Shown here in pieces: positions 1-9,090 of a stretch of 64,000 bases of DNA. Made by a program: the position numbers and the translations under genes. Positions within the stretch are counted from its first letter, which is position 1, and every line of letters begins with the position of its first letter. This DNA comes from Fulvivirgaceae bacterium JP3-4 (GTDB taxonomy: Bacteria; Bacteroidota; Bacteroidia; Cytophagales; Cyclobacteriaceae). The notes under the pieces are model-generated. The model was given only the letters and a program-made list of their open reading frames with translations, had not been told where the DNA came from and did not search any database. The stretch lies in the NCBI GenBank assembly GCA_029309925.1, contig JARKND010000004.1:868001-932000 (forward strand), in the 5' to 3' direction.

Positions 1-1709
1 AACCATTGTGTAATATCATCGGTCTGTGACATGAATCCGATATCATTCAGTTCGAGCTCAGGTGATTGCCAGACAACTCCAAGATCCGCGACAATATCAC
101 CGCTTTTCTTACCAAAAACCACCTGGCCGCCTGTGCCCGTAAGCGAAGTTCTGTTGGGATCAAATTCGCTATGATAATTATCAGGACGCTGGAAGAATCG
201 CTCCGAAGAAAGCTGGGTATTGGATATCGCTTCTTTGGTGCCGCGCACGTGACTGAAAATTCCTTTCCCACTCACATAGTACATTCTTTTCTTCCAATGA
301 TGCAGAAAGTCAAAACCTCCGGTATATGCGTCTTCGTGCAACCAAGAAAGACGATCATCCTCAATCTTGCGGTTTGTTGCTGTCGCCACAACACCAACGA
401 GGGTATTCCCTTTGTTTATATCCTGCTGCGCACGGGCAATCAGGTAATTGGTCATCGGTTCGATCACCTGTTCGCGTTTAAACCCAAGGCTATCGATCTC
501 AGCAAACTCTTTCTGCGTAACGCTTTCGAGAATTCCCCACGAGAATCCATTTTTATTCTTGCCGGTAAGTTTCGCTGCACCCAGGATAGTTGAGCGATTG
601 TTGGGCTTCACATACTCCACAACATCATCTGACCCACTCTCATCGGTATTGACATACGTCTGCGGAGGGCGTCCGATTCTTCGTGAGTAGAACAGGTTGT
701 TGTTATTGAAATTGGAAGTGGGAAAATTCAGGATATTATTTCCTTCAAGAAAGAAAGGTCTGCGTTCCTGGAAGTAAAGCTCAAATGCCGAGAGGTTTAC
801 CTGCGAAGGGTCCGCTTCCACCTGACCGAAGTCCGGGTTCACAGTAAGGTCAAGCGTGATATCGCTTGTCACACCAATCTTAGCATCAAGGCCGAAGTTT
901 GTGCCAGACCGCTTGCCGGTGTAATAAGGATCGCCTTCCCGTTTTTGAAATGTTTCTGTTTGTGCCACTACATATGGCTGGATCTCGAGTTGCTTCTGAG
1001 GCTTCACTCCCTTGATGCCCTTGAGCGTTCCGAACAGGTGAACGTATCCGGGTGAATCAGGCGGTATGTACTGCCACACCGAGCGCTCTTGTTTCCGGAA
1101 AAGCATTCGCATTACCTGCATGCCCCAGATCAATTCCGGCATATCGGCAAAGCGCAATTGACTGAGTGGAATTCTGAATTCGGCAATCCATCCATCGGTC
1201 GCGATGCTCGTCTTCAGATACCAGATCGGATCCCAACCCGGATCCCACTCGTCTCCGTTCGACACATACTCATCACCTTTAACGCCTGATACAGAGGCTG
1301 TAAATGAAAACGCAGTACGCATGTCGTTGTAGCTGTCGAAGTTGATCTCCACCATGTCACCTTCAAAACCATCGCGCCTGGACATCCTTTTAATAATCTT
1401 GTCAGGCTCAGGGTCGAGGGCGTGGATCAGAACATAAATATTTTTGGCATCGTAAAGCACCTTGAACCGGGTCGCCACTGAAGCAGGCTTGCCTTTATCA
1501 GGCTGCCGTTGACGAAAGTCTCCACCGGCCCACTCTACCTGCTCCCAGGCAGGGTCATCGCGCAAGCCATCAATGTGTGGAGGCTCGCCTTTGATCATTG
1601 CGGTCGTATAGGATTTTACTGTGTCAGGTCGCACCAGCGGGCCGGAGGTTTGTGCGATTGCTGTTAAGCCAAGGCAGGACAATAGGGCAAAGAGGATCAA
1701 GGTTTTCAT
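1..1709 (-). CDS. DUF5916 / CBM9-like outer-membrane protein (3' end cut by window)
   Basis: About 569 codons are visible from an ATG at 1709; the C-terminus lies beyond base 1. The protein starts with a signal peptide (MKTLILFALLSCLGLTAIAQ). A CBM9-like beta-sandwich follows at roughly residues 40-240, with 'GEPPHIDGLRDDPAWEQ' near its start, the usual opening of this domain. The rest resembles DUF5916, thought to be an outer-membrane barrel-like region, with 'FFLEGNNILNF' and 'YSRRIGRPP' typical of the family. Family members are secreted or outer-membrane proteins of Bacteroidota; the substrate is unknown, and the CBM9 part suggests carbohydrate contact (inference). The reading frame is open through the whole visible stretch. 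It is divergent from the small secreted gene at 1974. Confidence 0.85.
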   Translation of the reverse strand, partial: MKTLILFALLSCLGLTAIAQTSGPLVRPDTVKSYTTAMIKGEPPHIDGLRDDPAWEQVEWAGGDFRQRQPDKGKPASVATRFKVLYDAKNIYVLIHALDPEPDKIIKRMSRRDGFEGDMVEINFDSYNDMRTAFSFTASVSGVKGDEYVSNGDEWDPGWDPIWYLKTSIATDGWIAEFRIPLSQLRFADMPELIWGMQVMRMLFRKQERSVWQYIPPDSPGYVHLFGTLKGIKGVKPQKQLEIQPYVVAQTETFQKREGDPYYTGKRSGTNFGLDAKIGVTSDITLDLTVNPDFGQVEADPSQVNLSAFELYFQERRPFFLEGNNILNFPTSNFNNNNLFYSRRIGRPPQTYVNTDESGSDDVVEYVKPNNRSTILGAAKLTGKNKNGFSWGILESVTQKEFAEIDSLGFKREQVIEPMTNYLIARAQQDINKGNTLVGVVATATNRKIEDDRLSWLHEDAYTGGFDFLHHWKKRMYYVSGKGIFSHVRGTKEAISNTQLSSERFFQRPDNYHSEFDPNRTSLTGTGGQVVFGKKSGDIVADLGVVWQSPELELNDIGFMSQTDDITQW

Positions 1710-1973
1710 GATAGGGTCATAGGCTAACCATCGTAACGAGTAATACTGCCCTTTGTTGTTTTCGTTACACGAATGGTTAAAAGAATGTCCCCAATTGCTG
1801 GATTATTGACGTGAACTGCTCGGGTTGTAAGCCAAAAAGTTACATTTCAAATCGCTGAAAGGCCTTTCCCCAAAGCCTTCAAACAACCCATTCAACTTTA
1901 AAGCTCGCCAGTGCATCTGTTAAGAATAGCCATGAATCGCAAAGGCATAGCCTAAACAAAACCCAAAACACCT

Positions 1974-2432
1974 ATGAAAAAAACACTTTTACTCGCACTT
2001 ACACTGATTTGGGCATCAGCACCTGTTTTTAGTCAGCCAGACAATGCAAAAATTCTCGAACAACGTGCAAAAGATTTCCACACAGCCATCACTAAAAACG
2101 ACAAGGATGGATGGCGCAAATTCATGAACGAAAATTTCACAAAAGCACTGATAGAACGCCCGATGCGGGCCCAGGTGTCCACGTCAGAAAATGATGGTGC
2201 TGCCACGACAACAAACTCCGAAACGCGAGTTGAAGAAAAGCTCACCATGTTTGAGCGCCTCCATGAAGATTTCGGAAAAAGTAAAATATCCTCCATCACA
2301 GTCACCGCTAACAAAGTAGTGATGAAGCTGCAGACTACGTCTGGCATGCAGGGAATTTTTTCCCTGGAGGCTGAGCCTAAATCACCCTGGCAAATCGACA
2401 AGATGGGAATCGAAGTCGAGGCTCAAAACTAG
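1974..2432 (+). CDS. small secreted protein, NTF2/SnoaL-like fold suspected
   Basis: 152 residues. The N-terminus is a clear Sec signal peptide (MKKTLLLALTLIWASAPVFSQ). The mature part begins with an amphipathic stretch ('RAKDFHTAITKNDKDGWRKF') and ends with beta-rich segments ('SSITVTANKVVMKLQT', 'SPWQIDKMGIEVE'). This is the pattern of NTF2-like/DUF4440-type small periplasmic domains, in which an initial helix pair precedes a curved sheet. No catalytic motif is visible. The ATG is chosen because it directly precedes the signal peptide. It is a single gene with non-coding gaps on both sides. The fold assignment is an inference; the secretion call is firm. Confidence 0.6.
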   Translation: MKKTLLLALTLIWASAPVFSQPDNAKILEQRAKDFHTAITKNDKDGWRKFMNENFTKALIERPMRAQVSTSENDGAATTTNSETRVEEKLTMFERLHEDFGKSKISSITVTANKVVMKLQTTSGMQGIFSLEAEPKSPWQIDKMGIEVEAQN

Positions 2433-2597
2433 AAGGGCAACAGTCGCTTGACGCAGGGTCATCAACGACTGTGTATTACATTCCTTTGTGTGTTGCATTT
2501 TTCAACAGTTGATTGTTGAATGTTGTGCTATTGGCAGATGGTACAAAAGTTTTAAGATAGTCTGGTGAGAGGAACACAATAAAACCGATTACAGACT

Positions 2598-3392
2598 ATG
2601 AAGAAATTAATGCTTGCTTGTACTGCTGCTCTTTTCAGCTTAGCAGCCTTCGCTCAGGAGAATCAGCAGGATACTACAAGAACAGAGACAGACCAGTATC
2701 GTCAGAACCGCCAGCAGCAGACCGAACAGAACATGGACACAACGTCTATGGACAGTACGTCAAACGAATACCGTCAGGATGCTGAGCAAATGAGAGATCA
2801 GGGTGAACGCGAAGCAGATTCGCTCCAGCAGGATGCATCTCAAATGAGAGACACTGTTGTAAATGAAACGAACGAAGCTGCCACCGAACTGAGAAACGAT
2901 GCACGGGAAATGCGTGATTCAGCGCGCCAGGATGCAGAGCAACTCGGCAATGAAATGCAACAGGGAGCCGAACGCACAAGCGATGAAGTAGAAAATCGTG
3001 TACGAACAACGCGCGATGATCTGAAGCAAGGCGCTACACGCACAGGCAACCAGGTAAAGCAAAGTGCTGAACAGGCAGGTCAGTCTATGCAAAGCCAGAA
3101 CAACACAAGTGGCGAGGGAGCTCCAGCCAATCAGCAAAGTGAAAATTCATCCGCGATGAATGAGGGTGAGAATGCACCGTCTGAACTTGAGGTTGTGGAA
3201 GGCAAAGAAGGGCCGAACAACGAAGTGGTTTACAAGTTCAAAGGTGAAATGTGGTATGTCGACAGAGAATCGAAGCAAATGGTCAAAGCTGACGAATCAA
3301 AATTAAAGGATTCGAAGCACAGCATCATGGTTCACGAGGGCAGCACAACAAACGCCAAAACAAATAAGAACAACAAGAAGGGCAAGAGTTAG
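2598..3392 (+). CDS. secreted, highly charged repetitive helical protein (LEA/apolipoprotein-like)
   Basis: 264 residues with signal peptide MKKLMLACTAALFSLAAFAQ. Residues ~20-185 are very low in hydrophobic residues and rich in Q, E, D, R, T and S, with recurring short units such as 'DAEQMRDQ', 'DASQMRDT', 'DAREMRDS' and 'DAEQLGNE' spaced at roughly 10-22 residues, as in amphipathic LEA or apolipoprotein-like helices. Residues ~195-250 form a separate small domain ('EVVYKFKGEMWYVDRES'), followed by a Lys/Asn-rich tail. A terminator follows the stop codon. Function is unknown; a periplasmic stress or envelope-stabilising role is possible but not shown by the sequence. Confidence 0.75.
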   Translation: MKKLMLACTAALFSLAAFAQENQQDTTRTETDQYRQNRQQQTEQNMDTTSMDSTSNEYRQDAEQMRDQGEREADSLQQDASQMRDTVVNETNEAATELRNDAREMRDSARQDAEQLGNEMQQGAERTSDEVENRVRTTRDDLKQGATRTGNQVKQSAEQAGQSMQSQNNTSGEGAPANQQSENSSAMNEGENAPSELEVVEGKEGPNNEVVYKFKGEMWYVDRESKQMVKADESKLKDSKHSIMVHEGSTTNAKTNKNNKKGKS

Positions 3393-3414
3393 GATTCAGA
3401 TTCGCTAACAATAG

Positions 3415-3445
3415 AACCGGCTTCCAATAGGGGGTCGGTTTTTTT
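3415..3445 (+). terminator. intrinsic terminator after the LEA-like gene
   Basis: A 7-bp stem (AACCGGC at 3415-3421 with GTCGGTT at 3434-3440, one G-U pair) is followed directly by a run of seven T. It lies 22 bases after the stop codon of the secreted repetitive protein and before the uvsE start. Confidence 0.8.
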
Positions 3446-3503
3446 ATTTCCATTGCGACACAGGCTCCGCGAAACTATTTGTCTGCCAGATTGTTTTTCC
3501 CAC

Positions 3504-4442
3504 ATGATCCAGACTCTCGGCTATGCCTGCATCAACAACACGCTCGCTGAACAGGAGATTGTTGTTAACCGCTCCATGATCAAAAAGACCTTTTTGGCGA
3601 AGGGAATTGAACAGGCTTCTGTAACAGCACTAAAAAATATCACGGATTTTTTTAAGGTGGTGCAGTGGAATATTGAAAACGACATCACTTTTTACCGCAT
3701 GAGCAGCGACATGTTTCCCTGGATGAGTGAGTATCAATTGGATGACCTGCCCGATATCAATCACATAAGACGGCAACTGACGCGCATCGGTACGCTTGTC
3801 AGGGAACACCATCACAGGCTGACTTTCCATCCCGGACCTTTTAACGTTCTCGCTTCCCCGAACGATCTCGTTGTTCAGAAAACAATTAAGGAATTACGCC
3901 AGCATGGTGAGATCATGGATATGCTCGGGCTTCCCCGAACACCGTTTGCAAAAATCAATATTCATGTCGGTGGTGCCTATGGCGACAAGAATGCCGCGCT
4001 GGACCGATTTATTTCCAACTTCAAAAAGCTACCTGACACAGCACGCCTGCGCCTGACGGTTGAAAATGACGACAAAGCAAACATGTTCTCAATAAAAGAC
4101 CTCATGCGACTGCACAATGCAACAGGCATTCCCATTGTGTTTGACTACCTCCACCATGAGTTTTGTACAGGCGACCTGTCAGAAGAGGAAGCTTTCTCTT
4201 TGGCTGTCAGCACATGGCCGAAAGGTGTCACTCCCGTGGTACATTTCAGCAGTGCAAAGAAAAAGTACGAGGACAAAAAAGCAGTTGAGGCCGCACACGC
4301 TGATTTTGTTTATTCGCCAGTCAAAACCTACGGTCAGTCTGTCGACATCATGCTTGAAGCGAAAGCAAAAGAAGCGGCTGTCCTGAAATACCGAAAAGAC
4401 TTTTCTTCATTAAGGAAGAGGCCGCTGCGCGCAAAGGTGTAG
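3504..4442 (+). CDS. uvsE: UV damage endonuclease UvsE/UvdE
   Basis: 312 residues from ATG 3504. An upstream TTG at 3453 falls just behind the preceding terminator and would add a non-conserved leader, so it was not used. The protein begins 'MIQTLGYACINNTL', the family opening. It carries the TIM-barrel metal-site segments of UvdE: 'HHHRLTFHPGPFNVL', 'INIHVGGAYGDK', 'LTVENDDKANMFS', 'IPIVFDYLHHEF' and 'PVVHFSSAK'. These supply the His, Glu and Asp ligands of the three-metal cluster. The enzyme nicks DNA 5' to UV photoproducts and starts an alternative excision repair. Length agrees with bacterial UvsE (about 300). It stands alone, with no repair partner next to it. Confidence 0.93.
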   Translation: MIQTLGYACINNTLAEQEIVVNRSMIKKTFLAKGIEQASVTALKNITDFFKVVQWNIENDITFYRMSSDMFPWMSEYQLDDLPDINHIRRQLTRIGTLVREHHHRLTFHPGPFNVLASPNDLVVQKTIKELRQHGEIMDMLGLPRTPFAKINIHVGGAYGDKNAALDRFISNFKKLPDTARLRLTVENDDKANMFSIKDLMRLHNATGIPIVFDYLHHEFCTGDLSEEEAFSLAVSTWPKGVTPVVHFSSAKKKYEDKKAVEAAHADFVYSPVKTYGQSVDIMLEAKAKEAAVLKYRKDFSSLRKRPLRAKV

Positions 4443-4503
4443 GTCTAACCAGCACTTGCGAGCGATTAGACCCACCGTCTTCCACGCGATACGCTTTTGA
4501 AAA

Positions 4504-4929
4504 TTATTTCAGACCTTCGGTATACTTTTTAAAGTTATCGAGGATGGACTGCCAGCCCGAGCGTTGCAACTCGATGGAGTTTGTATTTTCAGGGTCGAAG
4601 GTTTCTGTTACACGGGTCTTGTCTCCCAGTGATTCAAAAACAATTTTCACCCTTCTACCGTCTTCAATTGAATATTCGATCAGGGAATTTGCTTTTACGT
4701 TCGAATACACCCCTGCAAAATCGAAACTTACGCTTCCGTCTTTCGCTGCCATGGTAGTTGAAAATTTTCCGCCTGTGCGGATGTCATTCTCAGCTTTTGG
4801 AGCATGCCAGTCATCAGAAGCGTAACACCATTTCGTGATGTGCTTTGGCGCTGTCCACGACTCCCATACTTTTTGAAGTGGTGCATTTACGGTGGCCTGA
4901 ACGGTAATAGGTTGTGTCATAGTTTCCAT
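4504..4929 (-). CDS. SRPBCC/AHSA1-domain protein
   Basis: 141 residues. It opens with 'TVQATVNAPLQKVWESWT', followed by 'HITKWCYASDDWHAP', the typical start of the Aha1 C-terminal-like (AHSA1) START-fold family, and ends with the long C-terminal helix ('RSGWQSILDNFKKY'). Such soluble cytoplasmic proteins form a hydrophobic ligand pocket; the ligand is unknown. Two ATGs are possible (4929 and 4920, residues 1 and 4). It is monocistronic, with the DJ-1-like gene upstream on the same strand separated by about 200 bases and a terminator. Confidence 0.85.
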   Translation of the reverse strand: METMTQPITVQATVNAPLQKVWESWTAPKHITKWCYASDDWHAPKAENDIRTGGKFSTTMAAKDGSVSFDFAGVYSNVKANSLIEYSIEDGRRVKIVFESLGDKTRVTETFDPENTNSIELQRSGWQSILDNFKKYTEGLK

Positions 4930-5072
4930 GGTATAAGATGTTTAAGTTACTCTTTTTTTCGTCTCGGTGACAATACAAACATACAGTCCCGGTGACCCTT
5001 CACGGATGGTGAAGTGCGACTTTCAAACGGGCCGAATACGACAAAAAATAAAAGTGGTGTTTGAACATCTGA

Positions 5073-5105
5073 AAAACGGAAAAGCCATGTCCGGAAGACA
5101 TGGCT
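5073..5105 (-). terminator. terminator of the DJ-1/PfpI gene
   Basis: A perfect 9-bp stem (AGCCATGTC 5083-5091 with GACATGGCT 5097-5105, loop CGGAA) is followed on the minus strand by TTTTCCGTTTTT. It lies about 28 bases past the stop codon of the PfpI-family gene. Confidence 0.85.
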
Positions 5106-5132
5106 CTCTATATATTATATAGTCGTTTTAAA

Positions 5133-5690
5133 CTATTTGACTACTTCATGTACGCCTTCAGCAAACTCTTCAAGCATCTTTTTATTGAATGCAGGAAGAT
5201 CTTTTGGAGAGCGACTTGTTACTAAACCATGATCCGTAACAACTTCTTCATCCACCCATTCAACTCCGGCATTGATCAGGTCAGTTTTGATAGCAGGATA
5301 TGAAGTCATTTTCCTTCCTTCCAGCAGCCCGGTCTCGATCATTGTCTGCGGGCCGTGACAAATGGCTGCGATCGGTTTTCCTGTTTCAAGAAAATGTCTG
5401 ACAAAATCAACTGCTTCCTGGTTTATCCTCAGCTTGTCAGGATTAAGGACACCACCAGGCAGCAACAAGCCATCGTAGTCTTCAGGGTTTGCTTCGCTCA
5501 GAGTTTTATCGACTTTCACACGAATACCCCAGTCGGTCTCATTCCACGCTTTCACTTCACCGCTTTTAGGAGAAATAATCTCAGCGGTGACGCCTGCTTT
5601 GTCGAGCGCCTCCCGTGGACTGGTTAATTCCACCTGTTCAAACCCCTCTTCGGTCAATATTGCAATTTTAAGATCATTTAACTTTGGCAT
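5133..5690 (-). CDS. DJ-1/PfpI family protein (YhbO/PfpI-like)
   Basis: 185 residues, full length for the type-1 glutamine-amidotransferase-like PfpI group. The nucleophile elbow 'AAICHGPQ' carries the conserved Cys-His pair. An upstream Glu is seen in the 'TEEGFEQVE' segment, and the 'DGLLLPGGV' strand is also present. Relatives are described as proteases, chaperones or glyoxal/protein deglycases acting in carbonyl and general stress; the exact activity cannot be read from the sequence. There is no signal peptide, so it is cytoplasmic. The gene is monocistronic and is followed by a strong terminator. Confidence 0.9.
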   Translation of the reverse strand: MPKLNDLKIAILTEEGFEQVELTSPREALDKAGVTAEIISPKSGEVKAWNETDWGIRVKVDKTLSEANPEDYDGLLLPGGVLNPDKLRINQEAVDFVRHFLETGKPIAAICHGPQTMIETGLLEGRKMTSYPAIKTDLINAGVEWVDEEVVTDHGLVTSRSPKDLPAFNKKMLEEFAEGVHEVVK

Positions 5691-5814
5691 AACTCTCTCG
5701 TTTTGTTAAAAGAAACATCTGGCGAAAAAACTATGCCTCTAAACCGGCCATCACATCTTGTTTGGGGAAGTTTTACGAATAGGGTATTTTTAATTCAATA
5801 ATCCTCAACATAAG

Positions 5815-6426
5815 ATGAAACTTCTCCTGAATCTTTTTATTGCTACGCTTTTTATTTCGCTAACAGCAAGTAAGCCGGTTCCCACGGACGAATGGATCAC
5901 ACTTTTTGATGGAAAGACTTTTAACGGCTGGAAGGCAAGCGAAAATCCTTCAACCTTCACCATCAAAGATGGAATGATCCAGGTTTTTGGCGAACGCGCT
6001 CACCTGTTCTACATGGGAGATGTTGCGAACCACAATTTCAAAAATTTCGAATGGAAGGTTAGCATTATGACAACTCCGGGATCAAATTCAGGGATGTTCA
6101 TTCACACTGCGTATCAGGAAACCGGCTGGCCATCGAAAGGTTATGAGATTCAGGTAAACGCAACCCACACCGACTGGCGAAAGACTTCGAGCCTCTATGC
6201 TGTTCAGGATATCAAGGAAGCTGCACACAAAGACAACGAGTGGTTTACCCAACATATCATTGTGCAGGGAAAGAAAATCACTATCAAAGTAAATGACAAA
6301 GTGATCAATGAATACACCGAAGGCGAGAATGGAAGATTGAGTAGCGGTACCGTTGCCATTCAGGGCCACGATCCCAAAAGCAAGGTTTTCTACAAAGACA
6401 TCAAGATCAAGATCCTTCCAGACTAG
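5815..6426 (+). CDS. secreted DUF1080 (3-keto-disaccharide hydrolase-like) protein
   Basis: 203 residues with a signal peptide (MKLLLNLFIATLFISLTASK). The hallmark 'LFDGKTFNGWKAS' at residues ~30-42 defines DUF1080, a concanavalin-like jelly roll. Further family segments are 'SNSGMFIHTAYQE', 'GYEIQVNATHTD' and the C-terminal 'GTVAIQGHDPKSKVFYKDIKI'-type strand. Some relatives hydrolyse 3-keto-glycosides in the periplasm; the substrate here is unknown. It converges on the DUF2214 gene, with one base between the two stop codons. A second DUF1080 protein is encoded at 14214. Confidence 0.88.
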   Translation: MKLLLNLFIATLFISLTASKPVPTDEWITLFDGKTFNGWKASENPSTFTIKDGMIQVFGERAHLFYMGDVANHNFKNFEWKVSIMTTPGSNSGMFIHTAYQETGWPSKGYEIQVNATHTDWRKTSSLYAVQDIKEAAHKDNEWFTQHIIVQGKKITIKVNDKVINEYTEGENGRLSSGTVAIQGHDPKSKVFYKDIKIKILPD

Positions 6427-6427
6427 A

Positions 6428-6874
6428 TTACTCGAAAGACCCGATGCCGCGCGACATTAATCCGGCAAGAAGCGGAATAACAAACAGCAAGAGCAGCTCC
6501 ATCCGGATCGTCATGACGACCATTTTCGGAATGGCAACTACCTCGCCTGCCTCTCCTTTCCGGTTCTTGATGAAGAACATGGTCGGATAAATCGAAAGCA
6601 GGCCAATCAATATGAAGCACGTAAGCTTCGTGTGGAAGATCCAGTTCTTCGTATACCATTCAGAAGGTTTTCCAAACCCTCCAAGCCACAGCGTGAGACC
6701 CACCGTAAGCAGTGAAAGCGCTGCCAGGCCATACACTGCGTCAATCCGGGCGACCTTTCCGATTTCTGCCCTTGTCATCTGCGGCTTTAACAGCATGTGC
6801 TCCGAGACGAGGGTTCCCACAATGGCAAAAATGCTGATGAAATGTAAGTAACGAAGAAGTAATTCGGTTGTCAT
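6428..6874 (-). CDS. DUF2214 integral membrane protein
   Basis: 148 residues with four hydrophobic segments at roughly 5-25, 45-65, 80-100 and 120-142. The opening 'LLRYLHFISIFAIVGTLVSEH' style and the following 'RIDAVYGLAAL' and 'FHTKLTCFI' match DUF2214, small inner-membrane proteins of unknown function with conserved His residues in the first and third helices. A weak Bacteroidota-like -7 element (TATCTTCG on the minus strand, 6895-6902) lies about 20 bases ahead of the start. Confidence 0.8.
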   Translation of the reverse strand: MTTELLLRYLHFISIFAIVGTLVSEHMLLKPQMTRAEIGKVARIDAVYGLAALSLLTVGLTLWLGGFGKPSEWYTKNWIFHTKLTCFILIGLLSIYPTMFFIKNRKGEAGEVVAIPKMVVMTIRMELLLLFVIPLLAGLMSRGIGSFE

Positions 6875-6966
6875 AGCTAAGTCAGGATATCATGCGAAGA
6901 TAAAGCGCGCAAACGAACGTAGCAAAGCGATACAAGTGCTTTCACTCCTAACAACATCATTTTTCC

Positions 6967-6974
6967 TATCTTTG
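6967..6974 (+). promoter_or_regulatory. Bacteroidota-type -7 element (TATCTTTG) of the HelD-like gene
   Basis: TATCTTTG matches TAnnTTTG exactly and lies 18 bases ahead of ATG 6993. No clear TTG element is seen at -33. It rules out the upstream GTG at 6936 as the start, because that codon would lie before the transcript. Confidence 0.6.
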
Positions 6975-6992
6975 CGACCTCGAAATCCATTC

Positions 6993-9044
6993 ATGCTCAA
7001 TCCGACCGAAAAAGACGAACGCGAATATCTGGAAGTAATTAAAGAGAAACTGCTCCTGGCCGTGAGACGCGTGGATAACAGTGTACGCCAGTATTCCGAA
7101 GAGCTGCGTCAGAGCAAACAGTATATCTACGAACACCAGTCGGGCCTTGACGAGGCTGACATGGTTGCCGCAGGGCAGTCCATCAACCGCATGGCATATA
7201 CCGGTGAGTCCGCGGTTCTAAGGAAAAAGAAGTTGCTCAAGCTCGGACAATCACCATACTTTGGCAGGATTGATTTTCAGGCCAACGGTGATACAATTCC
7301 TGTTTACATCGGCATCTACACTTTTTTCGATGAAACCGAAAGAGCCAATCTCGTGTACGACTGGCGGGCACCGATTTCCTCGATGTTCTATGATTTCGAG
7401 CTGGGGCCGGCAGAGTATGCTACGCCTTCCGGCAAGATTTCCGGTGAAATTCTGCTGAAGCGCCAGTACAAAATCCGCGATGGTCAGATGGAGTTCATGA
7501 TTGAAAATGCAGTGAACATCCAGGACGAACTGCTGCAGAAGGAGCTCAGCAAATCATCGGACGACAAAATGAAAAATATTGTCGCCACGATCCAGCGCGA
7601 CCAGAATGCTGTTATCCGGAACGAAGAGTCACCGGTGATGATCATTCAGGGTGTTGCCGGCTCGGGAAAGACATCGATCGCATTACACCGCATTGCATTT
7701 TTGCTGTATCGCTTCCGCGAAAGCATCAGCTCAAAAGACGTCCTCATCCTTTCACCAAACAAAGTTTTTGCAGACTACATCTCGAACGTCCTTCCTGAGC
7801 TGGGCGAAGAACAAATTCCGGAAATGGTGATCGAGGAACTCGCGAATGAAGTACTTGAAAACAAGTTCAGGTTCCAGACTTTTTTCGAGCAGGTTGCTTC
7901 GCTGCTGGAAAGTCATGACAGCGCTTTTATTGAACGTATGCGCTTCAAATCCACTTTTGAATTTCTCGGCAAGCTCAATCAGTACATGATCCACCTGGAG
8001 AACAACTTTTTTGTTCCGGTGGAATTGCGCCTGGGAAGCACAGTGGTTCCTTCTCCGTTCATTCATGAAAAATTCCGCACGTATCACCGCCTGCCGCTGC
8101 TGAAACGAATTCCGCAGGTTGTAAAAGACATTCAGGACTATGTCCGCGATCAGCGGCAACGCAAGCTTACAGGATTTGAAAAGAAACAGATCTGGGATGC
8201 TGTTCCAACGATGATCAAGTTCACGGACTTCTTCAACCTTTACAAGAACTTTTTCACCTGGCTGAAGAAAGATGAAATGTTCAGAACGAGTGATGGTATC
8301 CTCGAGTATGCCGATGTGTTCCCGCTTATCTATTGCAAGATCCGACTCGAAGGCGTGCAGCCCTACGATCATGTGAAGCATTTGCTGATTGATGAAATGC
8401 AGGACTACACGCCAGTTCAGTACGCGGTCATTTCTCGATTGTTCAAGTGTAAGAAGACAATCCTCGGTGACATCGGGCAGCGAGTAAATCCCTATAGCGC
8501 ATCATCCGCGGACGCGATCAGCCAGATCTTCCCGCAAGGCGATGTTGTGAAACTATTGAGGAGCTATCGTTCAACGTGGGAGATCACTGCATTTGCCCAG
8601 CGCGTCTCTCGGAACGCAGACATCATTCCAATGGAGCGTCATGGACAGGAACCGGAAGTTGTGGGCTTTAAGACGAATCGCGAAGAGGCGGCCCATATCA
8701 AAACACTGATCCAGGAATTCGCTGATTCCGGATTTCAATCCCTCGGCATCATCTGCAAGACTGCCGAACAGGCCCAGGCATTGTTCGAAGAACTCAACCT
8801 GCCGGGCACGCATCTGCTTACGCCTGACAGCACTTCCTTCAAGCAAGGTGTGATCATCACCACAGCCCACCTCGCGAAAGGATTGGAATTTGATGAGGTG
8901 ATCGTTCCCTTTGCCTCATCGAGAAATTATGCCACCGAGGTTGACAAAAGCATGCTTTACATCGCGTGTACGAGGGCAATGCATACGCTCACACTTACGT
9001 ATGCGATTGAAAAATCAAAATTCATCGAAGGATCAGGCGGATAG
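6993..9044 (+). CDS. HelD/UvrD-like superfamily 1 ATPase
   Basis: 683 residues from ATG 6993. The N-terminal ~60 residues are strongly charged and probably a coiled coil ('YLEVIKEKLLLAVRRVDNSV'), as in HelD. Walker A is 'GVAGSGKTS' at ~220-228, the Walker B/DEAD-like box is 'LIDEMQDYTPVQ' with Asp ~467, and the later motifs include 'LLRSYRSTWEI' and 'VIITTAHLAKGLEFDEVIVP'. HelD proteins bind RNA polymerase through the coiled coil and a secondary arm, and clear stalled or hibernating complexes. The split helicase core with a ~240-residue insertion and the lack of a nuclease domain favour HelD over UvrD, PcrA or RecB. Whether it acts on polymerase here is inferred from family membership. Confidence 0.85.
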   Translation: MLNPTEKDEREYLEVIKEKLLLAVRRVDNSVRQYSEELRQSKQYIYEHQSGLDEADMVAAGQSINRMAYTGESAVLRKKKLLKLGQSPYFGRIDFQANGDTIPVYIGIYTFFDETERANLVYDWRAPISSMFYDFELGPAEYATPSGKISGEILLKRQYKIRDGQMEFMIENAVNIQDELLQKELSKSSDDKMKNIVATIQRDQNAVIRNEESPVMIIQGVAGSGKTSIALHRIAFLLYRFRESISSKDVLILSPNKVFADYISNVLPELGEEQIPEMVIEELANEVLENKFRFQTFFEQVASLLESHDSAFIERMRFKSTFEFLGKLNQYMIHLENNFFVPVELRLGSTVVPSPFIHEKFRTYHRLPLLKRIPQVVKDIQDYVRDQRQRKLTGFEKKQIWDAVPTMIKFTDFFNLYKNFFTWLKKDEMFRTSDGILEYADVFPLIYCKIRLEGVQPYDHVKHLLIDEMQDYTPVQYAVISRLFKCKKTILGDIGQRVNPYSASSADAISQIFPQGDVVKLLRSYRSTWEITAFAQRVSRNADIIPMERHGQEPEVVGFKTNREEAAHIKTLIQEFADSGFQSLGIICKTAEQAQALFEELNLPGTHLLTPDSTSFKQGVIITTAHLAKGLEFDEVIVPFASSRNYATEVDKSMLYIACTRAMHTLTLTYAIEKSKFIEGSGG

Positions 9045-9090
9045 AAAAGCATTACCTGGCAATCAGGTTTGCAGATCTCCGCGTTCAGTT

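Noticed and set aside
66-593. 175-codon plus-strand frame at the window start
   Set aside because: Opposite the DUF5916 protein, whose frame is open from 1709 to base 1 with family motifs.
6936-6992. Upstream GTG start for the HelD-like gene
   Set aside because: It lies before the TATCTTTG element, so it would not be transcribed from it.
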